Source: Carallia brachiata (lineage: Eukaryota; Streptophyta; Magnoliopsida; Malpighiales; Rhizophoraceae). Taken from it: DNA of 64,000 nucleotides. The position numbers and the translations under genes were made by a program. Shown piece after piece: positions 12,495 to 24,890 of the stretch (its first letter is position 1; each line of letters starts with the position of its first letter). The stretch spans positions 505,860 to 569,859 of the forward strand of contig JADCRB010000080.1 in the NCBI GenBank assembly GCA_021464245.1. The letters are read 5' to 3'. The notes below the pieces were generated by a model that was not told the origin of the DNA, searched no databases, and worked only from the letters and a program-made list of their open reading frames with translations.

Positions 12495-13785
12495 CTGGGA
12501 GAAGACTTGTGGAGAAAAAAGAAACAGGAAAAAAAGAAAAATAATATGGGATAGCTGGTGGAGGAAAGTAATTGTTTGGCTCTTTCAAATATTTATTTTG
12601 AGAAATAATTTTCAATTTTTGACCTAAAATAAATTTAGTTATGAGCGTATCGTTCATCGAATTTTCGAGTCGAGATCAAAGTATAATCTGTTTAAACAGT
12701 CCGTTTAACACTCTCAAAAGAGTTAAACTCACTGCACAAGCACCAATGAAACCAATCATTGATGTTTTGGCAAGCGAGTCTTATTTTAATCGCAGTTCAC
12801 AATTTTTTGCCACTAGGGCCACATAGCCATTACTAGGGGAGGGTGCATACGCTAAAACTCAAACTCGAGATGCTGAATGTACAAATATGCTAACTTATCA
12901 CTGAACCGTCAACTCGCATAAGGAGAAATAGTTTTCGACGGGGCATGTCTTTTTCTTCTAACGTATGAACAAAATTTTTTTCAACCTAAACATTTGGTGA
13001 AATCAGCATTTTAGACTTTGCAAAAAGAACCTAAGCGAGGATCATCTATTGGCACTCATTCAACCTACGCTTGAATGTCAATTTTAGTAAGTTTCACATA
13101 ATTTGCCATTTTTTTTTAAATGCATATAATGAAAAAATAGAGTTAGAACCATAATCGCGTTGAAAAATATTATATTGACACATTTTTTAAATAGGTTAGA
13201 CTATTTATATTGAATTCACGAGAAAGTTTAACTTAATAAATGATATTGACTATTAGTTAGAACTCTGCAAAATTATAAATATAAAGTTATATATTTATTT
13301 AATTTCACTAAATATCTTAATGATAATTTAAACTCACGATTTTATAATACAAAGGAAGTCCTTTGATTCAACGATTACTGATTTTCACCTTTTTTTTTTT
13401 TCTTTTTGGTCCATTTTCACATAATTTTCTGAGAACACGAGAGGTACCAATTCGGAGCCATAAAATGGGTCTTGTTTTCTTTTTTTTTTTTTAAAGTTAT
13501 AAAACAAACGCAAAAAATTGTCATAAATAAACAAAATCTCGTGCAAACGCCAACGGTGATACGGGTACAATACCAGGCCTCCTCATCCCTACGTCATCCG
13601 TCGTCGTTTTGTTAAAGCCATAAAGGCAAACACCGTATATCCGCACAAGTAAACTTGCATATCAACGCACTCAAACACACACAGTTTTTCCCTAAACAAT
13701 CAATCAGCACTCATTACTCAAAGTCCTCTGATTCGACCTCCTCCGTTCGGCTTCGATCATCGCCGGGAAAGAACCAAACAAAAAA

Positions 13786-16605
13786 ATGAACGACGCAGAT
13801 GTCTCGAAGCAGATCCAGCAGATGGTCAGATTCATCCGGCAAGAAGCCGAGGAGAAGGCCAACGAGATCTCCGTCTCCGCCGAAGAAGTAAGTGTCCGCC
13901 GATCCTCTCCTCCTCCGATTCTCTTCAACCTGAGCTCTCTTTCTTTCTTCTTTTTATATATATATATAGATGTTTTTTATGATTATTTATTTATTTATTT
14001 ATAATATCATTGAATCTTTGATTTGGCGGCGGTTACAGGAATTCAACATTGAGAAGTTGCAGCTGCTAGAGGCGGAGAAGAAGAAGATCAGGCAAGAGTA
14101 CGAGAGGAAAGAGAAGCAGCTCGAAATTCGAAAGAAGATGTAATATAAAAAGAAATATGCCTCTTTAACTTCATTTTTGAATTTTCTGGATATTCTATTT
14201 TTTCTTTTGATTTCTTGCTGAATCAAGTTTAAATTTGAGCTATAAAACATGATTTTCTAGATCGTGAGTTTCGATGGTGCTTTGCTCCATGATTGTTAGA
14301 GATCAGCCAATAATATTTGCCAGAAAAATAAATAATTGAATCGAAATGTTGGAAATGGAAATTGATAGTGTTGAATGGTCGTTCAGTTTCAAGTTTGATT
14401 ATTATGAGTGTTTGAAAGAAGTTCATGGCGTAAATTGATGTGCTAACTGTTGTTGAATTGGATTTTATTTATTTATTTTGTTTTTGTTGTTGTTGGCAGT
14501 GAGTACTCCATGCAGCTTAATGCATCTAGGATCAAAGTTCTTCAAGCTCAAGATGATGTGGTGAATTCGATGAAGGAGGTGGCGGCGAAGGAGCTTCTGA
14601 GTGTGAGCGGACATCATCATGTGTACAAATACCTTTTGAAAGATCTGATTGTTCAGGTCAGCTAAACTGACGGAATTGAATTGCACTGTGCTTCACTTTG
14701 ATTGTCTTTTGACTAGCAGATTTTGAAGAGAACTACTGTGCTGCATATGGCTTGAATGGTTTGTTTAGATCCTGTGTACAACGAAGTATTTTTCAGTTGT
14801 TTTCTATCTTGGTGGAGTTTTGTCGAGATCCTTCTGGGATTTTTGCCATGAAAAAGTGAACTTTTTAATGTGAGTTCAGGAGATGCCTGGTGGTGGATCT
14901 CGTTATTTCTTGCTCTGGGGAATGGTGGCGTTATTTATGGGTAAAGTTCAAGTTTTAATTTATAATGTGGAGTTGTATTGACAGGGCTTGCTTAGACTGA
15001 AGGAGCCTGCTGTGTTATTGCGTTGCCGGAAAGAAGACCACCATTTGGTGGAATCGGTTCTGGACTCAGCAAAGGAGGAATATGCTGAGAAAGTCAATGT
15101 TCGGCCGCCAGAAATCATTGTTGACCATAATGTGTATCTTCCACCTGCTCCTAGCCATCATAATGCACATGGTCCTTTCTGGTAATTTGACCTTCATCTT
15201 GCTGTTCTTATAAACATTGTATCGTGAATTTATTTCTTTATATATGAGATTTGAAGTATTGAGGCTGAATTTGCTCTGGAGTCCTGGAAGCTTGATAAAC
15301 TTACGGTTATTCAATTTCCAAATTCTAATTATGCGGGGAATTTATAATAGTGGTATGACCAAAATAAAGACTGGATGTCTGGTCAAGTTCATATTCTAAA
15401 ACAGTCCTGTTATGTCAACCCATGATGGTAGAAAAGCATTTTAACCATACTATCTTAATTATTCAGTTCTGGAGGTGTTGTTTTGGCTTCTCGAGATGGA
15501 AAGATCGTGTGTGAGAATACCCTTGATGCACGGTTGGATGTTGTATTTCGTAAAAAACTTCCTGAGGTATGTCTGTTATAAATATTTGCTGTTTTGTTTG
15601 TGGGTTTTTTTTGTGTGGCCTCTCATACCTTCATCCGTGACAGCAACTCAACTCGTTTATTGAGGAAGTCATGTTATGAAACAAAACAAATATTGTAGGA
15701 TAATTCATTCTCTAAAAGTGTTTCAACAGTTTCAATATTTTTCTTTTGATTGGGTACCTTTTTTAGATTGGAACCCTTTGGTCTAGACACCGGAAAAGAA
15801 CAGGAGTTCCCCCTTTAGCTGTTTCTTTCTCCATCTGTCCTTTGCTGGGGGGTCATGGCTGCCATGTGTTTAGTCTTTAGCACGTTAGTATTTTTCCAAA
15901 GCTGTACAGCAGAGGATTCTCAGGCCTTTGGGTTTTTTTAGCAATATTAATGGGGATGGGAAGTTGATATAGATTCGGTTAAAGGATTTCTACAAAAGAA
16001 GCGGGATGGTTCTATAGCCCTTAGTTGGCATGATGTGCTTCAGTTTACTGCTTGTGGATAGAAAGGAACAAAAGATGGCATTGAGACACTCCTTCCAATC
16101 TTAGCAATAGAGTTCTTGTTGTTGAGTTTGACGTCAAATGTCAAGAGTTGAAAATAAGCCCAGGCTTATGCAGGGGTTTGGGGAATTTTTCTTTTTTTTC
16201 TTTTTTGTGATTATGCTTTGTTTAGTTTACCGTGTTACAAATTCTCTGATGGGGATTCAATTTTGCCAGTGATTTAACAATCATTCCCTTATTTCAAGTT
16301 TTTTGATAATGGAAAATTTCGCTTGTAACAAAAAAAAAAAAAAGGATAAATCAAATTGCTATTTCTATCTTCATTCTTAGATAATCTTCATCAGCGAATT
16401 GCTGAGATATTTAATGGACTAAATTGTTGTCACTTGTATCTAAAAACTGCTCCGTAAGGTCCAAGTCACCTGCAGTGTGAGAATTAATGGTCTTTTCCAA
16501 AGACACACCTAACAATATGCTGGATTTTCACAATGTGATTACACTAATTAAATGTGTTTCATATTGCAGATCCGCAAGTGGCTCTTCGGTCAGGTTGTCG
16601 CATGA
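13786..16605 (+). CDS. VHA-E: V-type H+-ATPase subunit E
   Basis: Subunit E forms, with subunit G, the peripheral stalk that links the V1 head to the Vo membrane sector of the vacuolar/endomembrane proton pump (known). Six exons join in frame: 13786-13887, 14039-14139, 14500-14656, 14985-15181, 15467-15566 and 16570-16605. They give 693 nt and 230 aa, the standard plant length. The N-terminus MNDADVSKQIQQMVRFIRQE starts a long charged helix (coiled-coil stalk, about 1-105). The C-terminal globular half carries RCRKEDHHLVESVLDSAKEEY, SGGVVLASRDGKIVCENTLDAR and the terminal IRKWLFGQVVA. Intron 5 is long (about 1 kb) and the last exon has only 12 codons including the stop. The start is fixed by family conservation. 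Confidence 0.96.
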
Positions 16606-18130
16606 TGGGGTTGGCTTGTAGTGTTGCTTCTCCCCTGGACAAGTTATGTGCCATATTCAAAAATTTAGAATCTACAATTCAATTGTTTGGCTTTGTATGT
16701 TCTTTTTTTCATGTTTGCCGAGCACCTCTGTGTTTCAGTGTCTGGATAGTGAATCTGTTTCTTGATTTAGTTCTTCCTGTAATTGAAGCGTGGCAAGATA
16801 CTTCTTTTTTCAATTAACAATAAATAAGAATTGCAAATGATTTGCTGACTCTCCTATCTTTGTTATCATTGTCGGGCAGTCTGACCACAATGCTGTTTTG
16901 AATTGGAAAGAAGACTCGGAGTTAGAGCCGTTCAATCGTTTCTGCAGTTTTGAACGGAAATGGTACTTTAGGGGGCAGTTTATTTAGGGTTCTTCCCTAT
17001 CTAAAACCGATACCGACACCAACACAGTCTGTGGTCTGATGCATTGTCTGCGGTCTGGCATCAAACCAAACACTCGAAAAAAATGATAGTTTTTTACGTA
17101 CACTTTTAAAAGGACTAAGCAATATAATTTCTTGATCCGTTCAAATCAAACTGGTTTATTTGTAATTTATGTCTAATTTTTGCATAGATATGTTGAACAA
17201 AATTTCTGTAAAAATTATAAATTTATTCTACTTTAAAAAGTGGACGATTCTAACTAGCCGGACTTGAAGTTGATATACTCCGTCCGGGGTTTGTTCAGGA
17301 CGAGAATATTTTGACGAGCTTGGTTGCGGGCACCCCAGATTTGATGCCTCCTGTAAGATCACAAGTACACCAGAGTCCTTCAGCACCGAACTCACGCAAT
17401 ACATCAAATTAATAGAGCTTCGTCGATAAGGGAGCTTTCCTCCCTTCAGGTGGTGGAGGATTCAATCCTCCTCACTCTCAATTTCTCTATACGGAAGTTA
17501 CTTATATATATAATTCTATACCGTGTCTTTTGATCTGTCTTTCTCTTGTTTTTTTTTTTTATGATTAACTACTAATTATTAGTTGTGACATTTAATTAAT
17601 TGTATTAGCTAAAAAAAACTAACCCAAACTATAAGGTGGAAAACTTTTCGATTATACAAAAATGACTTGAAAGTGATAATAATATAATATAAATTGTTAA
17701 ATAATTAATTTAAAAAAAAAACCTATTAGATGATAATGTTAAATGAAATTACATTATATTTTATTTTACTTAAATATGATTATATAGTCTTACTCAATCG
17801 ATAAACATTACTTTGAGTTTAGTATAAGACTCCGGAAGCCATAAATCATGCCAACAAGTAATTTAGACATTGGAGTTTACAATAAAAAATCCATTTACAA
17901 TCCCAAATATTGTAACGAGGTTTAAACTGGATTTTGCTTCTGGTGTACATCTGACTCCCAACTTTTTCTTCCCTTCGTTAGTTTAATGTCGTGCGCTGCC
18001 CACAACCCGCGGGCGGCCACCGGGGGTAGATTGGTAATTGTGACAAAAAAACACGTTAAAACCCCTTTACAGGATCACTTATCATCCTCAAGAACCCTGA
18101 AACAATCAGCGACCGAACCCAAAGTGCTAA
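16606..18130. other. 3'UTR of VHA-E and spacer before IF-2
   Basis: The first few hundred bases are probably the VHA-E 3'UTR. The rest has no gene. A hairpin-like GAGGATTCAATCCTC word occurs near 17456, and a small element-like stretch near 16970-17085 ends in CAAACCAAACACTC, a common plant MITE terminus, but I could not find a clean partner end. Confidence 0.4.
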
Positions 18131-18441
18131 GGTTATGACTACGTTTGCCCCACAAGATCTGTAGTGTTTGGCATAACCTTACAAAAGGCTATTTCACTTC
18201 CCCATGAATTGGCTTCCCTTCTTGTAGCCGTTCGTACTGGTAAATGCCTTATTTGTTGGATTCCTTGCTGGGTGTTAGATATTTCATTGGAAAGATAGAA
18301 ACTTTGAATTTTTGTTTCCTTTTTTTTTTTTTTTTGATTAATGAATGAGGACTTTGGTATGAGAGCTTGTTGATAATTTTTCTTTTTGGTTTTGAGTTAT
18401 TTGTTTTCTTGTTGTGTTTTTACTTGTAGAGTTCGAGGCCC

Positions 18442-18503
18442 ATGAATGGCTTGGAGAGCGGTTCAAATAAGGGTAAGATGTTAATTTTGACTTTTCTTGC
18501 CGT

Positions 18504-18537
<34 letters not shown>

Positions 18538-19202
18538 ACCAATTATTTCTGTTTTGAAGAAGAATTTGAACATGTTGCAGCATGAAATTCAATTGCTTTG
18601 AAGTGTTGTAATATGAAAAGCACATGGTTAAGCTACTGACAGAATGAGTGTGTCAATGGGTCAATGATCTTCTGATTTTCTTTTTTTTTTGGGGGGGGGG
18701 GGGGGAGGGTTGAAATAGAGAGAAAGTTCTGTTACCGGCATATCACAATTAGTGCGTAGAACCGCTTAAGATGATGGAAGGTTTAAACTTTTTCTGTTGT
18801 ACTGTCAGGGCCTGTTCCCATATCTTTTCAATCACTTTGGTCAGCTTTATCACATATGTTATGTTAGAACTTTTTCCCTGAGCTATGATAATTTAAAATT
18901 TTTTGGTCTATTTTGAGAAACAACTTGTATGCATGAACATTGTAATTTTCCCTTTCTTTCCAGTGAGTTTAAAGCTATGCTAGCAACTCTAGCCATATTT
19001 CATGCCATTTTCAATAGTCAAAATGATGCTTACAAAATTAAAAATTGATATGATTGAGTAAAGTAATGCTTGGTCTTTTTCTAGATTCAAATTTTCTCGT
19101 ATCTCTTTTTGTCTCTCCTTTCTTTTCCCGTCTCTCGCACAGTGGTACATAAGATGATCCATCTTACTGCATTTTGCAGGGGTTTTATGTTGGTATCACT
19201 AG
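18442..19202 (+). promoter_or_regulatory. Overlapping upstream ORF at the IF-2 start
   Basis: The sequence CATGAATGGC holds two ATGs four bases apart. The second (18446) is the IF-2 start. The first (18442) is in another frame and, across the same splice junction, reads 17 codons to a TAG early in exon 2 (19200-19202). If used, it would lower IF-2 translation or depend on leaky scanning. The frames are seen directly; any regulatory effect is inference. Confidence 0.4.
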
Positions 19203-22200
19203 AGCTTTGAGTTTGCCGTTATTCGAGCATGCTGCTGGGTTGACTCGCAAAACCAATTTTGACACTGCAGTAAAGTTGCAGATTGCTTCTTGTAAACCTG
19301 GTAAAGGGACAATGCTGGGCTTTTAATGCTTTCATTTGTTTTTGTGTTGTTTTAGTCCACTTAACAAAGCCAGCATTTTCAACTGCTTGAGGTGCTTTTG
19401 AATTGTATACTTAGCTTACATAATGCTTTTGTTTTTCTACCTTTTCTTTTCCTCTCGAAATTCAAATACCTCAGGAGGTGATAGGCCTTTAATGCATCTT
19501 TGCCAATTATCTATGTCTTGTTCCAATTGTGCAGCTCACAGCTCACTCAAGATAGACTTATGCTAGGGTTATTACTAGTCATTTCTGTATATGGTAGTAA
19601 ATAACTTTGAATTGTGTTTTTTAATCTGGATAGGTTGTCACGATTTGATTTTGTGCTGCAGATTCGTCTTTGGGCTCATTTCTTCTGCAGTCTCATCATA
19701 TTCTTTTCACAAAAGAATCCTTTATACGGTAAGTGACATCTTTCTTTCTGCCTCTCATTTGTTTGGATGAGGTAATAAGGTTGTTGACACTATCTTCATT
19801 TGACTGTTTTTTTTTTTTTACTATTTTATTTTGCACAATTGATTCTATTTTTCTTTTCTTCACTCCTCATTTTGGCCACATTGAGGTAATTCTGCCAAAT
19901 TACTGGGAAATTGGCAATATGATATGATCTCTAAATGAGTATTTCAGATGGATAAAAGGACAGGATGCAGATGCTTCAAGGATCACCTTAATTATTTTAC
20001 TCTTGCAAAATTCATGCTCTTGTTACTTACGAAAAACAAGGAAAAAAAAAAAAAACTAATGTTCATGTTATAATGCAACAAGAGTTGGATTTTGCCTCAC
20101 ATTTTGAAAGTCATACAAATGAATGTTTTGGCTGTAGCTGAATGTATTTTTCAATATAATCCTACTTGAAAGTGGAAAAACAAATGGGCATGCCTCTTTA
20201 TGTCTCTGAGCTACTGGCTATAAGTATTTTCCTAGCTCGTGTTGACTCGGTGTAACAATAAGATTTAGTCCATTGTGCCATGAAGGTCACAGTTCAAGTC
20301 GCAAAGACAATCTCTCTGTAAAAAATAGGGGTAAGACTGTGTATATATGGCTCTTCTCTAGCCCCTATAATGCAGAAGCCTTGTACATTGAGACGTCGTT
20401 TTGTATGCTGACTTTGGTGCTAACTGCTAGTCAGCATTCAGGATGTTGCAATAGTATCTATGAGAGTGAATAGTTGTTATGGTTGCATTTGAGTGTTAGA
20501 AGTAGATCGTGACCAAAAGATAGTTATCATGTCAGTGATAAATTTTTTGAAATCCATTGATCTCATATTTTGATGATTTATAGATTTGTTGTCTTGCGTA
20601 GGTGTTTTCATGCTACTCCCGAAATATTGGTTCAAAGAAGAAACGATGAGCTGTTCAAACCTCAAAGGAAAGGGAAGTTTAAGAAAAAGCGAACAAATAA
20701 TACTCAACCCCCTATTGAAGCTCCATATGTGCCAAAATTGAAAAGAAGCACAAGCTCCTTGCAAGAAAAAACAATTGATATATTTGAAGGCATAACGACA
20801 GTTGAGCTTGCAAAGTGTACTGGTGAATCGATTGCTTCTTTGCAGGATATTCTTGTCAGTGTTGGGGAAAAGGTTGGATCAGAATTTGACCCTCTCAGCA
20901 TTGACATTGCAGAGCTGGTTGCAATGGTATTTCCTTTTCCCAGTCACAAGAATAGAATAACAGATTTTAAGTTGTCTGAATATGAAGATGAAAAATTTTT
21001 AATTGTTATTTTACTCATAAAAGGATGCAATTGCTCATTTTCCACCTACATTGGTTACATACTCGCTACCAAAGGAAGTGGACCAAAATTTTTCAGATTT
21101 TGTCATTTGGTTTTCACAGTTTGATGCCAGCAACTGGCAATTGAGGATTGCATACACAGCATGCCCATCTACTTGTGGTGTGAGAATAGCACATTAGTCT
21201 GTGGGCTTATGCTAAGGTTTTTTATTCTTTTAGTAATTTATGTTGTCATTATGTGGGTGATCCTCTTCTCTGTTTTGCCCGGTAATTGGGAGATCAGCGT
21301 GGCTACCCTTGTCACTGTTTCGAAAAATCAAGAAATTTTTTTCCCAATTTTGCAGGAAGTTGGAATCAACGTTAGAAGGCAACACTCCAATGAAGGTGCA
21401 GAAATTCTGCCACGGCCGCCGGTTGTAACTGTCATGGGCCATGTTGATCATGGTAAAACTTCTCTTTTAGATGCCCTACGCCAAACCAGTGTGGCAGCCA
21501 AGGAAGCTGGAGGTATAACTCAGCATCTGGGTGCTTTTGTAGTGGACATGCCATCAGGGGCATCAATCACATTTCTTGACACTCCCGGTCATGCTGCATT
21601 TAGTGCAATGCGAGCAAGAGGTGCAGCTGTCACAGATCTAGTTGTGCTTGTTGTAGCTGCTGATGATGGGGTGATGCCTCAAACTCTAGAAGCCATATCC
21701 CATGCAAAAGCAGCTAATGTTCCCATTGTAGTTGCAATTAATAAGTGTGACAAACCTGCTGCCAACCCAGAGAGGGTCAAAATCCAGCTTGCATCAGAGG
21801 GCTTGCAGCTGGAGGAAGTTGGTGGGGATATTCAGGCAGTGGAAATTTCATCTATTAAGAAAACAGGATTGGATGATTTGGAGGAGGCTTTACTTCTCCA
21901 GGCAGAGATGATGGATCTGAAAGCATGTGTTGATGGCCCTGCTCAAGCTTACGTCGTAGAGGCAAGACTAGACAAGGGACGGGGTCCTTTGGCTACTGCA
22001 ATAGTCAAGGCAGGGACATTGGTTTGTGGGAAGCATGTTGTTGTTGGTTCAGAGTGGGGCAGAATAAGAGCTATTCGGGACATGATGGGGAAGTTGACAG
22101 AGTGCGCAAGACCTGCAATGCCAGTGGAGATTGAAGGGCTAAGGGGTGTTCCTATGGCTGGCGATGATATAATTGTTGTGGAATCTGAGGAGCGAGCTAG

Positions 22201-23467
22201 AATGCTTAGCGCAGGGAGAAAAAGGAAATCTGAGAAAGAGAGGCTCAAGAAGATTGTTGAAGAAAGGGCAGGAACTGAGGAACAACCAAAAGAAGACACA
22301 CCTGTGGCTGAGAGGGTTGAAATGCCGATAATTGTAAAAGCTGATGTGCAGGGAACTGTCCAAGCAGTCACAGACGCAGTAAGGACTTTAGATAGTGCTC
22401 AGGTATGCCAAAATTATTTAAATTTGCTGAAACATTTTTACTGTCCTTTCTCTCTCTGTCTTTCAATCTTGTTGGTGCATCGCTTGTTTCTTTGGTTTAC
22501 TGATATCTGAAATTTGAGAAGTGGTACTTAGATTCTACTTGCTAGACATTCTGCAATATTTTAAACATAAAAGGCTTGTAGATGACTTAAATCAAAATCT
22601 ATATGTTGGTGGAGTTTGTCTTACATTTTTTATCTGTTTTCATTCTTTTCTATCTAAATCTCTCTTTTCCATGGATTGATTACTCAATTATGCTGCCAGG
22701 TTTTTGTGAACGTAGTTCATGTTGGTGTTGGGCCTGTTTCTCAATCTGATGTGGACTTTGCTCAAGCCTGTGGTGCAATTATAGTTGGATTCAATGTCAA
22801 AAGTCCTCCTAGTCCAATCAGTCTGGCTGCAACTCAGGCTGGTATAAAGGTATTGGTTATTTATTGTTAACCTCAATGGTCACAGAAACATTTTAATTCA
22901 TTCCTTTAACTATCCGGAATTTTGCATGGTATCAAAAGAAGGTTTTTAAGATGTTTTCTTTTGTCATGGTTATTAGTATTGCGTAGCCCATTAAGTTAGG
23001 GAACCTACTAAATTTGCCCCGGTTGGCTGTAGATAATGCAGCATCGTGTCATCTATCACCTTTTGGAGGAAATTGGCAACTTGATAGTGGACAAGGCACC
23101 TGGGACTTTTGAGACTCATGTAGCCGGTGAGGCTGAGGTGCTGAATATCTTTGAGCTGAAAGGGAGAAGCAAGTCCATGGGACCTGACGTGAAGATTGCT
23201 GGCTGCCGGGTTACAGATGGTCATTTAACCAAATCATCGACCCTGAGGCTTCTCAGGAGCGGAGAGGTTGTCTTTGAAGGATCTTGCATGTCTCTCAAGC
23301 GGGAGAAGCAGGATGTGGAGAGAGTGGGGAAAGGAAATGAGTGTGGACTTGTGATTAATGATTGCGAAGATTTTCAGATCGGGGACATCATCCAATGCCT
23401 GGAGCAAGTGGTTAAGAAGCCTAAGTTCATCTCCTCAAAGAGCGGTGCTGTTCGGATTGAGTGCTGA
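18446..23467 (+). CDS. Organellar (probably mitochondrial) translation initiation factor IF-2
   Basis: This GTPase brings initiator tRNA to the small ribosomal subunit. Seven coding exons join in frame: 18446-18472, 19180-19300, 19662-19728, 20602-20926, 21356-22402, 22700-22849 and 23033-23467, giving 2172 nt (723 aa). The N-terminus ([20 protein letters not shown]) is Arg-rich without acidic residues, fitting an organellar presequence; mitochondrion is favoured because of the MAWR start and similarity to the At4g11160 type. An IF2_N segment (about 118-188) precedes the G domain: G1 GHVDHGKTS (208-216), G2 GGITQHLG, G3 DTPGH (255-259), G4 NKCD (309-312). Domain II and the C-terminal domain ([42 protein letters not shown]) follow. 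The first coding exon has only nine codons. A leader exon near 18150-18240 with donor CTG|GTAAAT suggests a 5'UTR intron (inference). Confidence 0.93.
18681..18706. repeat. T-run followed by G-run in IF-2 intron 1
   Basis: A run of T passes directly into a G run of about 15 bases interrupted near its end by one A. It is a slippage-prone low-complexity tract and its exact length may be an assembly estimate. Confidence 0.8.
20236..20402 (+). mobile_element. Au-like SINE (degenerate) in IF-2 intron 3
   Basis: The segment follows the layout of plant Au SINEs: a GTGTAACAATAAG start, a tRNA-derived promoter region with a B-box-like GGTCACAGTTCAAGTCGC, the central GGGGTAAGACTGTGTATAT block, the CTAGCCCC / AGAAGCCTTGTACATTGAGACG block and a short T-rich end (CGTCGTTTT). 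It is diverged and I see no clear target-site duplication. It lies in sense orientation inside the intron. Identification is from remembered family structure and would need a repeat-library alignment. Confidence 0.65.
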
Positions 23468-24887
23468 TAATTCTTTTGTTCGGCCATATTTCAGGTAGAA
23501 AATTTTTTTAAATATACTCTTTCCGAGAGACTCTGAAAGTATGGTACTAGAGCTGCATATGTTTGTCGAATTTTGCCTACTTCGAGGGTGACATAAGTTC
23601 CACAAAGTTGGGAAGCGATATAACCATAAATGTTAATGTAGACTTCATTTGAGGAGCTGATTATTGGAGTGAAAGAAGATAGAAAACAGGAACTCATTTA
23701 CTTGATTCTTTTCCCAACAGTTAGCTAATAAAGCACTCTCTAAATATATTGAACTTCAGGACCACTTTTTTTTTTTTTGGTGCAAGTCAGGACCACTTTT
23801 TAGCATTAAGCTGGGGATGCATATATTTTATCTCAGTGTATTTCGTTTAACAAAAGTAGAATTGAAGACAACTGTATTCAGAATCAAGTGCTCCTTATTT
23901 ATTTATTTATTTAATTAATTGGCTTTTAATTCAGATGCATCGCTCACTCTCTGAAAGTTGTGTGTTTATGTGATGGCTTGGAGTCAAAACTAGTACTTAA
24001 GTCTACTTTAACAATGATATTGATCTGTAGCCCAATCCAATGGACTTTGGTAATCATCATATTCATACGTTACATGTTAGAGAGTGAAAACAAACACAAT
24101 TCAGATAAAAAAAAAAAAAACACAATCCTCAATCCATCATAGGAAAAAACGTCTCTAAAATTGGGACAGCTAGTCACACATCAATTGTTAGTGTTAAAAC
24201 TGGAAACGGACGGGCGTGTGGTGACCAGAGTTCTTTATTTTTTTAAGGCGAAAAAATTAAGAAAAGATTGAGTCACTAAATTTGAAAACAAAACTAAAAA
24301 TTATAAACCACTTAAGGTAATAAACTGGTGATAAGTTGGTGCGTATTTTCTTTCTTACATTGACTCGGGTTTAAGTGTCTTCATTGTTACTCACCTCACA
24401 AAATGGAATAAAATATCTGTTGAAGTATAGTGTTGGGTTTCAGACTCGTTAATATCGTGGTCGGAGGTGAATAAAATTCATTCGCCCTCATCAGTATTTA
24501 TATGAAGGGTTCTTATTATGTAGGAGATTAAAGGATGACATAACGGGTGATCTCCAGACTTAGTTTGCACATGTAATGGCATGCATGTTTTTTTCATTAA
24601 AAAAAACAAATTAAAAATTGCAACGAAAATATTTTAACTTATTGTATTAGAAACACAAAACGTCATTATAAATAAATAAATAACATTGTTATTTAGCTCA
24701 TTTTTAATAAAGCATAAGTGAATATTTAATTTATTTAATAATATTTAACAATTTATTTATTTTTTTAAACAAATTTTAAGTTATAATATTTTACAAACAA
24801 TAAAATAACAAAAAAAAAAAACTATTAGATGGTTGAGATATTAAAAAAAAAAAAAACTTTCAAACTCTATTCAATAAATTGCGTAAC
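23468..24887. other. 3'UTR of IF-2 and AT-rich spacer
   Basis: The first few hundred bases after the IF-2 stop are probably 3'UTR. The rest is AT-rich with poly(A/T) tracts and no recognisable gene or RNA. Confidence 0.5.
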
Positions 24888-24890
24888 TAA

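Larger units (their letters stand above)
8367..13785. other. Gene-poor spacer between HPGT and VHA-E
   Basis: This divergent spacer holds both 5' flanks and AT-rich DNA. Apart from the repeat structures listed separately at 10262-10466, 10880-11370 and 12401-12494, I recognise nothing. A 128-residue minus-strand frame at 9459-9845 is AT-driven and shows no family signature. The VHA-E leader probably starts around 13640-13700. Confidence 0.5.
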
